Origin: Hexactinellida sp. DTS-2022
Lineage: Eukaryota; Porifera; Hexactinellida
Direction: 5' to 3'
Assembly (NCBI GenBank): GCA_028753945.1
Contig: JAPNXP010000002.1
Location: 5,642,001 to 5,706,000, forward strand
DNA length: 64,000 nt
Part shown: positions 34,613 through 44,959 of the stretch, piece by piece
How the letters are laid out: each line of letters starts with the position of its first letter
Position numbering within the stretch: the first letter of the stretch is position 1
Notes under the pieces: generated by a model
The model's input: only the letters and a program-made list of their open reading frames with translations
What the model was told of the DNA's origin: nothing
Databases searched by the model: none
Made by a program: the position numbers and the translations under genes

Positions 34613-35309
34613 GGTTCAGGTATACTCTACAAAATCCCAAAATTTCGATAAAATCCCAACTATTGTAAGTCTCGTTTTTATTGCATTTTCGGATTGTATT
34701 GATACCAATGTGTACTCTCAGGAGATTTCTAAGAGAAATTCCTATTATTCTTCCAGTTTGACACACTTTGGTCAGCTCAATCTAGTTATTATTGATGTAA
34801 AAATTTTTTTCAAAAGCCTCTATCTCAAAACCAACATTTTCAATTTTGTGTAATAGGTCATTTTGTCAATTTTGGTAGTGGAATCAAAAGCTCAACGGTT
34901 TCGGAGAGATCTCCTGAAGATACAACTTATCAGTTCCACGATTTAGTCTATTATGAATAGTTCATGTGTTCTTTGGATTTTGGATCAGGAAAATATTCAT
35001 TTGAAAGTCGACATCACATAAAAGTATTTGAAATCCAGAAAAATCTAGATATTCACAATTCCTGCACTCATAAGATATATTACATCCAGCTAAACACATT
35101 CAATCAATAATATTATTGGTCTTGTTTATCTTTGCTGATTGATCTTCTACCCAATAATGTTAAATTAAAAAAAAAAATTTCCCCTCTTAGTATATATGCC
35201 AATATTATTGTATTTTTGGCATCCTGAAGAAGAAGTATATACGCTGTAAAAAATTGAGTTAAATTGGGTAAACACTTTTGGTAGAAGTGCTCTAGAGTAT
35301 ACCTGAACC
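34613..35309 (+). mobile_element. F1 MITE, complete copy (697 bp)
   Basis: TTAA flanks lie at 34609-34612 and 35310-35313, with the same TIR as the other F1 copies. It is more diverged than 33081-33779 (the 80-codon frame is broken). It is the second F1 insertion in the same pseudogene. Confidence 0.9.
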
Positions 35310-36103
35310 TTAATAAGTTACCGGACGAGTAATGTCTCTGCATTAAAATCCCAATCGTTCAAATAGTTTTGGCTGGTTAGTGCTTGGAAAATATTCATAA
35401 AACTATGTATGAACTATATAAAACATTCATTTAAGCATAGTTCATCATCTGCATTTAATTCATGTTCTTGATCTTTAATAAAGTCCCAAATCAATTTTGG
35501 ACATTCTTCCTCACCAAGTTGTAAAAAGTACACCTTTACAGCTGGCCATGACAATAATAAGCGATCTAAAGCAAGTAGAAGGCTTAGCCATCTTGTTGGA
35601 ACATGGCGTAATAATTCTTTGTATTCAATATCTAGAAACTCGAAACAAGATTTGGGCTCTTTCACTCTTTTTGCTGATATGGAAAATTCATTGAAGATTT
35701 TTATCACGAGCAACTCTACATCACGGGACATGACCTTACAACCAAAACGTGCGCTATTATGGATGACATGACAATTACAATTAGAAGAAATAAGTTTGGG
35801 GCATAGTTGTCTAAGATTGGTAAACTGAATGATGTTTCCCATAATTAACTGGTGCATTGTCTGCACCATAACTTATTAAATATTGTATATTCATTTGATT
35901 ATGTTCAAGTCTTAAAAGTATATTGCTAGAAATAGAATCAGAAGTTTCTTCAGAGCAGACAAAAAGTCAATAACTCGATTTTTAGTGCCAAAAGATTTCA
36001 AAAAGTATCGTAAAGCAAGAGGATAATGCTTCAGATTTCCTTTGTTAGAGCATGGCCTACTTAATATACGGCTATATATGTCCCCGAGAAGGCCATGAAA
36101 CAA

Positions 36104-36540
36104 AGAGGCCAGTTTCTAATTTTCAAAATGGAAAATTGATCTTTATTCGAATAATTAGTAATGATAGAGCTGAAAAGTGTATTATAACTATATAGGAATA
36201 TGGTATCCAGGTATACATAGCACCCTCCAGAATTGTGATATGTCATCATCTGATTACGTTATCGTAATTTTTGTTGCGAATTATCTTGTTTTTCTAGCAT
36301 ACTTTTAACATAGTTAAACTCGTTATAAATGTTCAAAATTAGAACATGGTTATACCCATAAGTAGTAGAATAAAATATATCTAAATTATAAATGGAATGT
36401 TGACACATTCATCGGTTGCCATGGAAAATGTATATTTCCTAAATGTGCCATAACTCAAAAACTATGAATGTTATGTAAACTAGACTGGTACTGATCTGTC
36501 CGGAATAGGTAACTTACTATTCATCGACAAGACATTTTGT
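36104..36540. other. Unassigned AT-rich region
   Basis: No feature could be supported. It may contain the lost 5' end of the hAT pseudogene. Confidence 0.35.
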
Positions 36541-37015
36541 ATGCCTAACTTCAATAAGATCATTTTGCGACCTCATAGAAGTAAACTAACAATTACTGTA
36601 TGAGTGGAGCCCAATAAAGGGAAAAAATATCACTTTTTGGCACTTCTTTTGACGAATTTTATGATTGGGAAGTTCATCTTTGGTTAAACTTGGGTTAGGG
36701 ATCTGAAGTGGTCAGCAAATGTAGTTATAATAGTACTGATTAATCACTGAAATTATTGGAGCAATATCGACTATACTTTATTAGATTTAATTTTGCGAAA
36801 ACTAAAAAATCAGTATTACACCTATGGGAAGCCTTATCCTAAAGAATTTAATTGTATTCCAAAAATAGAGCTAACTTAGTTATGCTGTGAACATTTTAAG
36901 CTTAGTTATGCAATTTCAGAGGTGATTGGAGAATTACACTTGAATAACTTCAAAGAGTAAAAAACCACCCATAACACTAATACAAGTTTCGCATGCAGTA
37001 TCCTTAATAAATATC
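36541..37015 (+). repeat. Repeat D, copy 1 (TTAA-type end)
   Basis: It is colinear with 52200-52687 (shared blocks include TTGACGAATT, GGTTAAACTTGGG, ATATCGACTATACTTTA, CATTTTAAGCTTAGTTATGCAA and AAACCACCCATA). The right end reads GCAGTATCC followed by TTAA. No gene. Confidence 0.6.
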
Positions 37016-37089
37016 GCATAAAAACATGACCTTTTTAATTTGCAAGTTTAACAAATGATTATTCAAACGAATCGATTCTATATTATTAA

Positions 37090-37570
37090 CTGTAGACTGC
37101 CTAACTGATACACGTTGTGTCAGGAGGGAAACATGTCGATCTAATTATTCAAATTTCGAAAAATTCGGATTTAGACATGGTTTTGTATTCTCAATCGATT
37201 TCAATCAAAAAATCAAAATTTTAAGAATTTGTTATGATGACGTAGCATAAAAGTGAACTGCTCCACGTTCCACCCTCTTACATTTGTAGATAAGAATTGG
37301 GAAAATCTCACCGTGGGAATACCCATAAGAAGATAGTAGACTAATCTTATCTGTTTTAGGATATTTGGGTGGACTAATATAGAGTTGTGACAGATATAAA
37401 TCAAATATATGTATATTTTCGATAATCCATCGTTCATCAAATGCAGATTTTTCATTTTTAAGAAAATGACGTAACTTTAGTTTTCTGATGCAGAATTCTT
37501 CTAATTTTGAGATCTGATAACTAATATGATATCGTATTTGTTCCTGTTTAGAAACAAAGGATTACTTATA
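37090..37570 (+). mobile_element. F2 MITE, partial
   Basis: It starts CTGTAGACTGCC after TTAA (37086-37089) and is colinear with the reverse of 1-478. It stops at about 37570, where a pogo-like end begins. Confidence 0.65.
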
Positions 37571-37575
37571 TAGTA

Positions 37576-37711
37576 TTAAGCGGAGTTTGTCCCGATTAAC
37601 CACAATTTTTAACATTAGCTTCTATGGAAAGGATTCGGTTCGTGGGAAGTTATCCCAATTAAGCGGCTATCCCGATTTACTGGTGTCCCAATTAAGCGGA
37701 TTACACTGTAA
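37576..37711 (-). mobile_element. pogo-like MITE end (AATTAAGCGG type)
   Basis: The right end GTCCCAATTAAGCGGATTACACTG with following TA is the same terminus as at 39973 (parts GTCCCAATTAAG and CGGATTACACTG). The remaining 110 bp matches the reverse of 40721-40810, the left end of the larger copy. Only this terminal part is present. Confidence 0.7.
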
Positions 37712-38383
37712 TACCATTCCTGTAATTTTTATATTGCATAGTTTAAGGATGCATCGACAGAATTAGTATTAGGTCGTATTGGTAGTTTCTTTGTTTGTGA
37801 ATGTATTGAAATAATTTACTGCAAACATAAATTCAGTGTATCATATAAATACAATATACACTATTGCATAACTTCATTTGATCTATTTTACGAGTGCTGA
37901 TCAAATCACTTTCAGGATGGCTTCCATCACCCTAATACAATAGTGTTGGATTATACTATAGTTATTTTTCTGAAAGTATGCACGATAGACTTCCAAAAAC
38001 TTCAGTGTTTATTCATTACGACCAGTAAGATAAAATTGACCTATTTTTGGGGAGATTATATTCGCGAAATATTGCTGCCATACGCTTATACAAGGAACTC
38101 TCCAAAAAGGGTCGAAAAGTGAGATTTTTTGTCTATCCATTGGTAAATAGTTGCAATCCAAATATTCCCTACGCACAAAAATATGTCAATTATCTTGAAG
38201 CAACAATATTTTAGTACCTTTGAAAGTTCCAGACTGCAGAATAAATTATTTCTCTATAAAATAACCTACTTTGTGTAAAAATATTATGTATTGAGATAAT
38301 GACGTTTAAAGTTTTATCAAATAATAGTCAACATATATGTGCAAATTACCTGGTATATCATCATGGTATCGATAATTTATTTA
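37712..38383. other. Unassigned AT-rich region
   Basis: No feature could be supported. Confidence 0.35.
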
Positions 38384-38387
38384 AGGT

Positions 38388-38650
38388 TAAATTACCCCAG
38401 GTGAATGAAAGTTCTTGTATTAATCTGTAATTATTTAAAATAGATCTCAATACAATACAAAGTAATAAACCAAAAAGAAAATGTCTCTATCTATTATACT
38501 TTCTATTTTTTGTCGGTTTCAAAATTTGGCTAATACAAAGCTCCCATAGGGCGATTTCCAAAAGTGGTGGTCGATATTATGCGGTGTTATTGGGAATGCG
38601 GCCATCAATGTTTGTTATCAGAATCAATATTCAAGGAGATAGCCCCTTGA
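38388..38650 (+). mobile_element. F6 repeat, left end
   Basis: It starts GGTTAAATTACCCCAGG after TTAA and matches the reverse of 25060-25204. It fades out at about 38650, with no second end found. Confidence 0.5.
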
Positions 38651-39026
38651 AATAAAATGTTAATTTATTTCAAGTTTGATAGCGTTTTTGGACTATACTA
38701 TGTAGTAGTAGTTTACCAGGAAAATAGAATTTCTTTATCTTGCATTATTATAGAGTTATTTACTATAATATAATTTATCATATATGAATCCATATAGCCG
38801 TTGCCCAGTGATATCAATTCAACAGTAAACAGCTAACTTAGTTTGAGGTTGTATTTCAACTATAATAGTATATGATTGAATGATCATAGTAAGCTTTTGT
38901 GGAATTTTTAATTAATTCATTTTTTATGAAGAATTTTCATAAATATGTGTAATATTGTTGGCCAATTTCACTAACTAAATTATTATCAATTTCTATATCT
39001 TTAAAAAATGTGTTCTAAAACTACTA

Positions 39027-39525
39027 CAGTGCAACCTCTATAAGTGGGGAGCATGGGACGGGGAAAATTTCAATTGCCCCCCATTCCCCGGTTATAAAAT
39101 TCAATTGGAAAAACATTATATATGCTATATAATACAAAATATTCATATAACACACACATTAATGCACGTTCTAGTTCTTATTTGTATATTATGACAATTT
39201 AGTTAACTGCTGATCTACACTAGGTGATTTCTTCTAAAAACATCAGAGTAGATCTATCGAAAATATTTTTTCTGTAGAACTTTTTAGTCGATTTATTGAA
39301 ATATTGTATTATTTTATAAGAATCATGTTAGGATTTGTCCATTCCCCCCATTTATGGAAGTTGTTTTGTATGGAGATAAAAACTCCTTGAAATTTATGGT
39401 CCCCCAATCCCCACTTCCCCGCTTATAGAGGTTCATTTGTATGGATATATACGAATATGGTAAAAAAATTCCCCACTTATGGAGGTTCCCCATTTATAGA
39501 GACCCCACTTATAGAAGTTGCACTG
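39027..39525. mobile_element. TA-bounded pogo-like MITE (499 bp)
   Basis: The ends are CAGTGCAACCTCTATAAGTG and an inverse ACTTATAGAAGTTGCACTG, flanked by TA (39025-39026 and 39526-39527). CCCCACTTATnGAGG iterations fill both termini. Confidence 0.85.
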
Positions 39526-39972
39526 TATCTTACTCTACATACGATAAGGAGCAACTTTGCAATTGATTTTGAGTATCTATCTTTTATATTTTTTGAGATA
39601 ACACTGGGCAACGACCATCTTTTGAGGGAGAAAATTCTTTTGGACAAGATGACGCCACTCACCCACTTCTGAGGACTTTCGTCAACCAAAAATTGACTTA
39701 CGTCACCAAAGATTATCGGATTCAAATATACTTAATATTCGAGTGGTTTTCACAAATATGTATAATTGCACAGGTACAACCAGTGCTGACAAGTCTCCGT
39801 AAATTCACGTAGACTACGTAAATATGACCCCTATCTACGTGTCTACGTATGAAGATTTTTTTCAACGTATTTATAGTGAAATATTTTTAAGTATTTTTAT
39901 TTATCATTTAAATGGATTTTGTTATTAATAGTGAACCATTTTATTTATTTATGTTTTATAATATGTTAAATA

Positions 39973-41221
39973 CAGTGTACTGCGCTTAATTGGGACACCG
40001 GTTAATCGGGACAGCCGCTTAAGGCTCAGGTATCCTCTAGAGTACTTCTACCATAAGTATTTACCCGAATGAATTAATTTTTTTACAGCGGATTACTTCA
40101 TCCTCAGGATGCCAAAAATACAATAATATTGGCAAATAAACTAATAGAGGAAAAAACATTTTTTAAATTTTACAATTTTTGCGGAATAGATCAATCAGAA
40201 AAGATAAACAATACCAAGAATATTATTGATAAAATGTGTTTAGCTGGATGTAATATAACTTTTGAGTACAGGAATTGTGAATATCTACATTTTTCTGGAT
40301 TTCAAATAGTTTTATGTGATGTCGATTTTCAAATGAAGATTTTCCTAATACAAAATCCAAAAAACAGATGAACTATTCATATTAGGGTAAATCGCAGCAC
40401 TGAAAAGTTGTATCTTTACGAGATCTCTCCGAAACCGTTGAGTTTTTGATTCTACGACCAAAATTGACAAAATGACTTCTTCCGCAATTCTGAAAATGTT
40501 AGTTTTGAGATAGGGGCTTTTGAAAAAAAAATTTACAGCAATTATTCCTAAATTGAGGTGACCTAAGTGTGTCAAACTGGAAAAATAATAGGAATCTTTC
40601 TTAGAAATCTCTTGAGAGTACTCATTGGTATCAATACAATCCCAAAATGCAATAAAAGAGAAATAGACAATGATTTGGATTTTATCTAAATATTCGAAAT
40701 TTGTAGAGTATACCTGAACCTTAATTGGGACAACGCCCCAAGAACAGAATCCTTTCATTAGAAGCTATTACTAAATTTTCGGTTAATCGGGACAAACTCC
40801 GCTTAATCGGGACAAACTAAACAAATTTGGTTCAAAATTGGTGCTCGCTCAATAGAAAATTCATATTAATCAGAACAAATTTTAATAATCTTTGTCAATA
40901 CTGATGAAGGCAGGATAAAATATCTAAATATTGTCTATTTCTTATTGATTTCCGTGATATCGAAATTTACCAGAGATTATGACCTTGCGGTTTAGGGATC
41001 TATAAAACAATCCAGAGAATATTACGGCTCATACTATGGATTTGAGAAGAATCAAGGGTCCGCAGGCATTGGAGGAATTGTTGTAACAGGTTTAAGACCA
41101 AGATTTGTGTAAATCACTGTTAAATGACTACTTTACAAAGGTTTTTCGGTTAATTGGGATCTCCGCTTAATCGGGACAAGAGGCCTGGAACAAACGTGTC
41201 CCAATTAAGCGGAGTAGACTG
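39973..41221. mobile_element. pogo-like MITE (AATTGGGACA type) nested in the hAT
   Basis: The ends are CAGTGTACTGCGCTTAATTG and an inverse ending GCGGAGTAGACTG, flanked by TA at 39971-39972 and 41222-41223. GGTTAATCGGGACA motifs recur near both ends. It holds an F1 MITE, so its own length is about 550 bp. Confidence 0.85.
40023..40720 (-). mobile_element. F1 MITE nested in the pogo-like MITE (698 bp)
   Basis: TTAA flanks lie at 40019-40022 and 40721-40724. The orientation is opposite to 33081-33779. It keeps the 80-codon frame (40129-40371, MANKLIEEKTFFKFYNF). Removal leaves CCGC-TTAA-TTGGGACA, in line with the GCTTAATTGGGACA iteration of the host MITE. Confidence 0.9.
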
Positions 41222-41447
41222 TAGTTACAAAATACTCTGATTGTTGATATTACATTATGAATTCGCCAAAAATTATCTTTGTTTTGGGAGATAGACTCAA
41301 TTGACAAATTTCACATACAATCTTTTAACAGGACTTGAGCCTAACTCTTCTTGTGAATTCAATACAGTCTATCACACAATGTTGTTTCTATGTAATTTAA
41401 TCCACTTTCACAATTCAAAATTAGCACAATTTTGTTCTTATATTCTA

Positions 41448-43443
41448 ATGGCTGAGAGAACAGGTATTCGAATACATGAAGTAAATATCAAGCGTAAACG
41501 GTACGATTGCAGCTTCCAGATAAAGTGGCTCTCTATGCCTGAGTATTTGAAGTGGATCAAAGCTGTTCCTAATAAATCTGGAGTTGCCTATTGTTGTTAT
41601 TGTCACAAAAAAAATTGATTATGCTGGTGACACCCGTGATGTTCATAGTCACGCCAATTCTTCCATCCTTAAAAGTAAAGCAAGATGCGTTGAGACATCC
41701 GGAAACGTTGCAGATATGATTCAGCATAATATTGTATCTGATTCACACAAGAAGGTACAGGCAGCTGAACTTATGTTTGCGAATTTCATAGCACAGAATA
41801 ATCTTCCACTATTTCTAGCTGATGATTTTTCTAGTCTCATTAGCAAAATGTTCCCAGATTCTGCTTTTGCTAAAGACTTTTCAACTAGGCGGACAAAGAC
41901 AACCATGTTGGTTAAAAATGTAATATCACCAATTTGTTCTAAAAGCCTCGCAGCTCAACTAATCTCTGTTCCATTTTCTATTATGGTTGATGAATCCACT
42001 GACATAACTGTTTATCAAAAGGTCACCATTGTTGTTCGTTCCTTTTGTAACAATCAAGGCTGTGTAGTAACTAGATTTTAGCACTTGAAGATCTTGATAC
42101 AGCTGATGCTAAAAGCATATTTGGTATTATTACAACGAAATTTGAAAAGGAAGGCGTTCCCCTAGGCAATATTTAGGATTCGGTTCTGACGGAGCAAATG
42201 TAATGATTGGAAGACATAACTCTGTGTTGTCACGCCTTCTTGAAAAACAACCATACTTATTCAACATTCATTGTGTTTGTCATGTGCCCATCTATGTGCC
42301 AGTGATGCTTGCAAAACAATCCCTAAGGAAATTGAGCAGCTGGCACGAGATATTTATTCACATTTCAGTTGTAGTCCACGCCGTCAACATCTCTACCATG
42401 AATTCCAGGAGTTTGTCAATGTAGATATGTTGAAGATTCTGCGACCATCACAGACGCGATGGTTAAGTTACTCAATGTGCGTTCAACGGATAATTAATCA
42501 ATGGGACGCTCATGTTAGTTATTTTAGCTCGGGTGATGAGGCTGACCGACTCGTGACTGTTCAACGAATTGGCACTAAGTTGCAGGATCCTATAGTCAGA
42601 TCCTATTTCCTATTTTTGGAGGCGATATTACCGCTTTTTAAAACTTTCAACAAACTATTTCAAGCCCAGTCTTCCAATTTGCATAATCTTAATGATGAGA
42701 TGCACTCCTTATTAAAACGTCTAATGTCCTTTTTCATTCGTACAGCTTGTATAATACAAGTGCAAAATATAGCTGACATTGATCACCATGATGAATCAAT
42801 CTTTCTTCCCCTTGATGCAGTGTATATTGGTCACAAGACAAAAATGGAGCTTAATCAAGCTAGTATCACCGGGGAAAAAAAGAAACACTTCATTATCGCT
42901 TGTCAGAAGTTTCTACTTGAGGCAGTCACTGCACTAAAAAAAAGACTACCACTAAACAAAAAAGTAATAGGAAGTCTGCTATGTATATCACCCGAAAATC
43001 GTTTCGATGCTAATGTAGAACATATACTCTATCTTGCAGCTCGTTTTCCTAATCTAATCAATTCGGCACATGTGGACACAGTTCACCAAGAATTCCTGGA
43101 CTATCAATTGGCTAACTTTCCTTCACATATTGCCAGTGAGAAGAATATTGAGCAATATTGGCACAAAATCAGTCTACTCTCACGTTCAGACGGCCAATTA
43201 CTTTATCCAAACCTAACAAAGTTAGTCAAAGGTATGCTGTGTCTGCCACATAGCAATGCCGACTGTGAGCGAATATTTTCGCAGATGAAATTAATTAAAA
43301 CACAACAAAGAATCAGCCTATCTACTGACCTCTTGAGTTCTTTGTTAACGGTGAAAACCACTATTCAATGTTCCTCATCATTTGTACCTGACTCGGAAAT
43401 GTACGAGTTATTTTCACAAACTATGTACGACCATAGTAATTAA
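41448..43443 (+). pseudogene. hAT transposase gene, frameshifted
   Basis: ATG at 41448 (MAERTGIRIHEVNIKRKRYD). An N-terminal zinc-finger-like part follows (YCCYCHKK, then HSHANS after a shift in a run of A near 41615). The catalytic core includes FSIMVDESTDITVYQK (about 41970-42020) and GFGSDGANVMIGRHN (about 42177-42225), each with the expected Asp, then CVCH and RPSQTRWLS (about 42445-42465). The C-terminal dimerisation block LPHSNADCERIFSQMKLI (43250-43305) is intact. From 42271 to 43443 one frame is open for 390 codons. Frame changes near 41615, 42080, 42172 and 42275 disable the gene. It resembles hAT proteins often labelled ZNF862-like. Confidence 0.85.
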
Positions 43444-43809
43444 TGCCTTAAAAGTTTGTTGCATTCTATTAGTGAATTACATCTTATTGATTACAAGCGC
43501 GAAAGCGTCTATATCTCTATTTAGAATGATTCTTACACAAAGTTATTAGTTTATGTTATTTGAATAAGGAAATTAAAGAACTTTTGGGTTATAAAGGGAT
43601 TTTAGAATACTCCGTAAAAAATTTAGTTTCTCGGTAAATTTTATGGTCAATCTCCAGGAATTTGTCTGAACTCACTTGGCAGCACTGGGTACAACCATAT
43701 TTGAACAATTTTTAATCTTTGGTCCGATCGAAGGGGCAATCTCCTTAAAGATATAAGCGTACGGAAATGGTAGTCGGTTAAAATTTTTGAATTATACTCA
43801 GAATTTATT

Positions 43810-44221
43810 TTTTCAAACATTTCATCAATTATCGCATAAAAACATGACCTTTTTAATCATTTTAGATCTTAAAAGGTCACAATTTTTTTTATTTTGGTCA
43901 AATCAAAATTGTAAACCGGCCACCAACCGCCCATAACGATGATCTATGTGATATATGGGACAGAATATGTCTTTAGCTAACAATGATCTTGCAAACCACA
44001 TACTTATCAGGTGGACTCTTAAGAAATCCCTCTATGCGACTTTTGTATTACCATAAAATTGCACGCCCCATCAAATCGAATTTTTAGAAGTTATTTCGAA
44101 TTCGTTTTCAGTTTCGAAATAGCTATAATGTCTTTTATCATATATGTGAAAATCAAATACCTAACTTCAAAACGAAATTTATGTGTTTTTTTGCCAGAAT
44201 CTGCCGTAATTTAACCTTAAC
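43810..44221 (-). mobile_element. F6 repeat
   Basis: It ends CTGCCGTAATTTAACC before TTAA (about 44218-44221) and is colinear with the reverse of 26524-26748 and parts of 24540-25060. The other end is not defined. Confidence 0.55.
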
Positions 44222-44269
44222 TCAATTGAGCATTTTAAAATTTTGGATTATTTAGAAATTGAAAAAACA

Positions 44270-44443
44270 AGCAATCGACCAAAATCGATGAAAATTCATC
44301 GATTGCAATCCAATCGTTAAAAATCGATGCAATCCAATCGAAAAAAATGCAGTAATCCAAACGATAATCCAATCGATGAAAAATGCAGCAATCGGCAATC
44401 GAAAATCTTCTCGATTGGATTGGATTGGCAACCCTGGTACATT
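44270..44443 (-). mobile_element. Solo terminus with ATCGATT repeats
   Basis: CAATCGAT/ATCGATTG motifs alternate on both strands and the stretch closes with GGATTGGCAACCCTG, whose inverse CAGGGTTGCCAATCC is hAT-like. No partner end was found. Confidence 0.45.
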
Positions 44444-44444
44444 C

Positions 44445-44520
44445 CAGGGAGCATGCTCTGTGTACTTTCTAAGGAGCATGCACTGTGTACCTACTGAGCA
44501 TGCTCTGTATACTTTTTGAT
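44445..44520 (+). repeat. Short tandem repeat, about 30 bp, three units
   Basis: GAGCATGCTCTGTGTACTTT occurs three times with small changes (GAGCATGCACTGTGTACC, GAGCATGCTCTGTATACTTT). The GAGCATGCTC core is itself palindromic. Confidence 0.75.
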
Positions 44521-44957
44521 ATATGGATTTTAACCATTATTGTACTTGTTCAAAGGGACCACGCATTACAACTTTTTTTAATGTGCTTTCCCTGAATCTC
44601 TTCCCTCGAGACTAATTGGTATACTTGATATGAGATGGGACCACGACTTTGTATGAAGAGTAATCGTCCAATAGGCCCCCACCTCATAGGGATATCATGT
44701 CAGTGGTTTCGTCCAATTGCAGGGACTCATTAGGAGTGGGGTAACCCTCGACCACTCTTATAGCGCCTTGCGCCAACCTAGTGTAGGTTACCAGTCATAC
44801 TGCCGGCATGTGAATACTAAGACCCGTAGTCATAGTCTGCCCGTACTGCCACCTAGTGCCTTTCCCAAGGACACTACTCCCGAAGGTCATAGTGATGCTC
44901 ATTCACAACATAAACAGTTAACAAATAGCATAGTTAATCCCAAACAGGAGTATGGAG
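44521..44957. other. GC-richer stretch of unknown origin
   Basis: It is clearly GC-richer than its neighbours from about 44680. An open frame (44717-45073) runs on into the left TIR of element A, so it is not a gene as such. The composition is coding-like (PVLPPSAFPKDTTPEGHSDA), and it could be a fragment of another element cut by A. Confidence 0.35.
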
Positions 44958-44959
44958 TA

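Larger units (their letters stand above)
32745..36103 (-). pseudogene. hAT transposase pseudogene, split by two F1 MITEs
   Basis: Blocks in coding order on the minus strand: ALRYFLKSFGTKNRVIDF (about 36000), then in a shifted frame LISYGADNAPVNYGKHHS (about 35850), CNCHVIHNSARFGCKV, LRHVPTRWLSLLLALDRLL (35550-35620), a middle region (33797-34135), and the C-terminal ALALPVSNAYVEIIFSPMKN (32880-32980) followed by LWTDERNRLS. Conserved Asp in GADNA, the C/HVIHN pair, RWLSL and the SNAxxE-type dimerisation block mark a hAT transposase of the kind related to human KIAA1586. F1 MITEs at 33081-33779 and 34613-35309 and several frame changes have killed it. The terminal ends of the parent element were not found. 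Confidence 0.75.
39781..43687 (+). mobile_element. hAT element with 8-bp TSD, near full length
   Basis: The TIR is CAGTGCTGACAAG at the left and CTTGGCAGCACTG at the right. A perfect TSD GGTACAAC flanks it (39773-39780 and 43688-43695). Its transposase pseudogene lies at 41448-43443. The 5' region is occupied by a pogo-like MITE (39973-41221) that in turn contains an F1 MITE (40023-40720). Without these inserts the element would be about 2.66 kb. Confidence 0.9.
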
